Source: Ruminococcus sp. UBA3286 (GTDB lineage Bacteria; Bacillota; Clostridia; Oscillospirales; Ruminococcaceae). From it: a stretch of 5,861 bases of DNA. Where the stretch lies: assembly GCA_002362135.1 (NCBI GenBank), contig DETO01000129.1, positions 1 through 5,861 of the forward strand. The letters run 5' to 3'. Shown here piece after piece: positions 4,654 to 5,861 of this stretch; positions within the stretch are counted from its first letter, which is position 1, and each line of letters begins with the position of its first letter. The translations under genes were made by a program, and so were the position numbers. Under the pieces are notes generated by a model. That model saw only the letters and a program-made list of their open reading frames with translations. It was not told the origin of the DNA and searched no databases.

Positions 4654-5790
4654 TTAATTTGTAATTTCGTTTTTCAGGCGAGCCTCAATCTCGGCAGCCT
4701 GAGCGTTTTTCAAGCGAGCCTCCGCAAGAGCCGATTCGTCCTGAAGATTTATATTATCCCATTCCACGCTGCATTCCGCGTCGATTCCCTGCGAAAGAAG
4801 ATAAGCGCAGCCTATCTCCCTGAGAACGGGCGTGAGCAGTCGGCGATAATATTCCAGCTCCGAGGTGAGAATATCAGCCTGCTGAGACGACATTCTTTCT
4901 GTTGTACTCCAATTCAACCCCAAAAGAAAAGGCGGAATTGAAAGTTTGGCAATTATCTGCTCCGTCAGCTGACGAACGGGTACATTTGTATCGAAAAGCT
5001 GATTTTCCGCTCCGATAACTTTGATATCCACGTCGCCGACGGCTACAAAATCCTTGATTTGTCCGTATTTTGCGGAATTCATGCCGTCAGCCCATTCGCG
5101 GGCGATCTGCATAGCCCTTTCCTTTGCATAGGCGAAATCGCCCGTGCTTTCACCCGGCTTATACGTCACGGCATATCTGACATTGCCTGCGCGTTCGAAA
5201 TTCTGCCCGATACATCTGTAAATGCGCATAAGTATCGCGCTGAGCGACGGCAAACCTCTTAAAAGGGAATGACCGCCCGTCAATGAAGCGTACAATATCC
5301 TTTCGGGGTGCAATACGCGTTTCATTGAGCCGTCTCTGCATTTTACGGCGAACTGCCTGTCAAACGGGTCTGCGCCCGCATTGATCATTACAGCCGATGA
5401 ATCGCCGTTCCACAGCCCCGACACGGCGCGTTCCTTTTCATTGACGACTATCTCGCCGACCGCGCTGCCGTAAGTGAGCAGACTGTCCAGAAATGAATCC
5501 GCAAAACAGCTGATCGACCTCCCATGAAGTCCCACGGGAACGTTATCGCAGAATCTTTCCAGATCATGCTGATAACGCTCGTCGCTGCAAATCAGCCGAA
5601 AACCTCCCGTCAGGCGGATTATCTTCATGATAGCGGCGTCGATTATCGGAACGGCGCATCTTAATCTGTCGAACAGTTCCTTTTCAAAAGGCTCTGCCGC
5701 AGTCGGAAGCATAATATTGCTGTCCGTTTCGCGGCTCGCCTGCATAAGTTCGGGGGCTGCCCTTGTGTTCTTTTTCTTAAAAAGCTTCAT
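4654..5790 (-). CDS. Phage portal protein
   Basis: 378 residues from the ATG at 5790, chosen for the AAGGAGG five nt upstream; in-frame ATGs at 5811 and 5826 have poorer sites and would encode that same Shine-Dalgarno sequence. The portal is the twelve-subunit ring at one capsid vertex through which DNA is packed and the tail attached. Visible: a basic N-terminus (MKLFKKK); LLTYGSAVGEIVV (104-116), a strand-turn common in portals; HPERILYASLTGGHSLLRGLPSL (161-183), the 'G-x-SLLR-x-L' portal hallmark, before a long helix; and IIAKLSIPPFLLGLNWSTTERMSSQQAD (279-306), the 'lgiPp-lLG' channel region; then a helical, Glu/Ala-rich C-terminus. The length is on the short side of the SPP1/HK97-like portal range. 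No terminase gene is seen upstream because the window ends about 70 bp away, beyond the start of a second repeat copy. Confidence 0.88.
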   Translation of the reverse strand: MKLFKKKNTRAAPELMQASRETDSNIMLPTAAEPFEKELFDRLRCAVPIIDAAIMKIIRLTGGFRLICSDERYQHDLERFCDNVPVGLHGRSISCFADSFLDSLLTYGSAVGEIVVNEKERAVSGLWNGDSSAVMINAGADPFDRQFAVKCRDGSMKRVLHPERILYASLTGGHSLLRGLPSLSAILMRIYRCIGQNFERAGNVRYAVTYKPGESTGDFAYAKERAMQIAREWADGMNSAKYGQIKDFVAVGDVDIKVIGAENQLFDTNVPVRQLTEQIIAKLSIPPFLLGLNWSTTERMSSQQADILTSELEYYRRLLTPVLREIGCAYLLSQGIDAECSVEWDNINLQDESALAEARLKNAQAAEIEARLKNEITN

Positions 5791-5821
5791 TTTTTCCTCC
5801 TTTTTGATCATCTCCACGGAT

Positions 5822-5861
5822 ATCAATTTTTACTTGTGCTGCATTATGTCAGGGGACGCTG
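5822..5861. repeat. Left end of a second copy of the structured repeat (cut by the window edge)
   Basis: These 40 bp match 2547-2586 at 36 positions, in the same orientation: ATCAAT, TTTACTTGTGC, GCATTATG and AGGGGACGCTG are shared. The sequence runs off the window just inside the first GC-rich hairpin, so the full element is presumably present to the right. It lies 31 bp upstream of the portal start, as the first copy lies about 41 bp upstream of the connector-like gene's start. The match begins near ATCAAT in both, which helps place the outer boundary of the element. Confidence 0.8.

Noticed and set aside
3678..5790. Encapsulin nanocompartment instead of a phage head
   Set aside because: An adjacent portal protein and prohead protease-like protein indicate a DNA-packaging head; no cargo enzyme gene is present.
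425..5790. Capsid-forming phage satellite (cfPICI) as the main interpretation
   Set aside because: Such satellites encode head genes but borrow tails, and here a hub-like tail gene is present; no integrase, repressor or primase is visible. It stays possible if the hub assignment is wrong.

Overview
The window reads as a Gram-positive, clostridia-type genome, probably a gut Ruminococcaceae/Oscillospiraceae-like Firmicute. This is inferred from consensus AAGGAGG-type ribosome binding sites 5-9 nt before most starts, moderate GC, and phage protein motifs I associate with prophages of that group. The species cannot be named. All convincing genes are on the minus strand, so the window is best read from high to low coordinates.

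Positions 5790 to 425 hold seven intact, tightly packed phage-type genes: portal (4654-5790), HK97-fold major capsid protein (3678-4634), prohead protease-like protein with a Cys/His cluster (2839-3663), a small head-tail connector-like protein (2125-2505), a small neck or tail-completion-like protein (1737-2144), an unrecognised small tail-type protein (1342-1740), and a tail hub-like protein (425-1345). The last four overlap one another (20, 4 and 4 bp), which suggests translational coupling. Together they could build a shell (capsid plus protease), its DNA portal, a neck and part of a tail tip. No terminase, tape-measure, sheath, baseplate wedge, fibre, lysis, integrase or repressor gene is visible. 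Terminase could lie just beyond the right edge. The missing tape measure falls inside the window and is the main oddity.

The series is interrupted once, at 2506-2838, by an element of about 280 bp. It has imperfect terminal inverted repeats, a run of small GC-rich hairpins and a perfect 17-bp stem with a 4-nt loop. The first 40 bp of a second copy, in the same orientation, lie at 5822-5861 and run off the window. The two copies bracket the portal-capsid-protease block and each sits just upstream of the ribosome binding site of the next gene.

Positions 424 to 1 return to what looks like host sequence: a weak hairpin at the end of the phage genes, a TATAAT-type -10, a 10-bp inverted repeat in the presumed leader, a stand-alone feoA gene (87-332) and a strong rho-independent terminator (22-63). 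feoA therefore looks like its own short transcription unit at the phage-host boundary.
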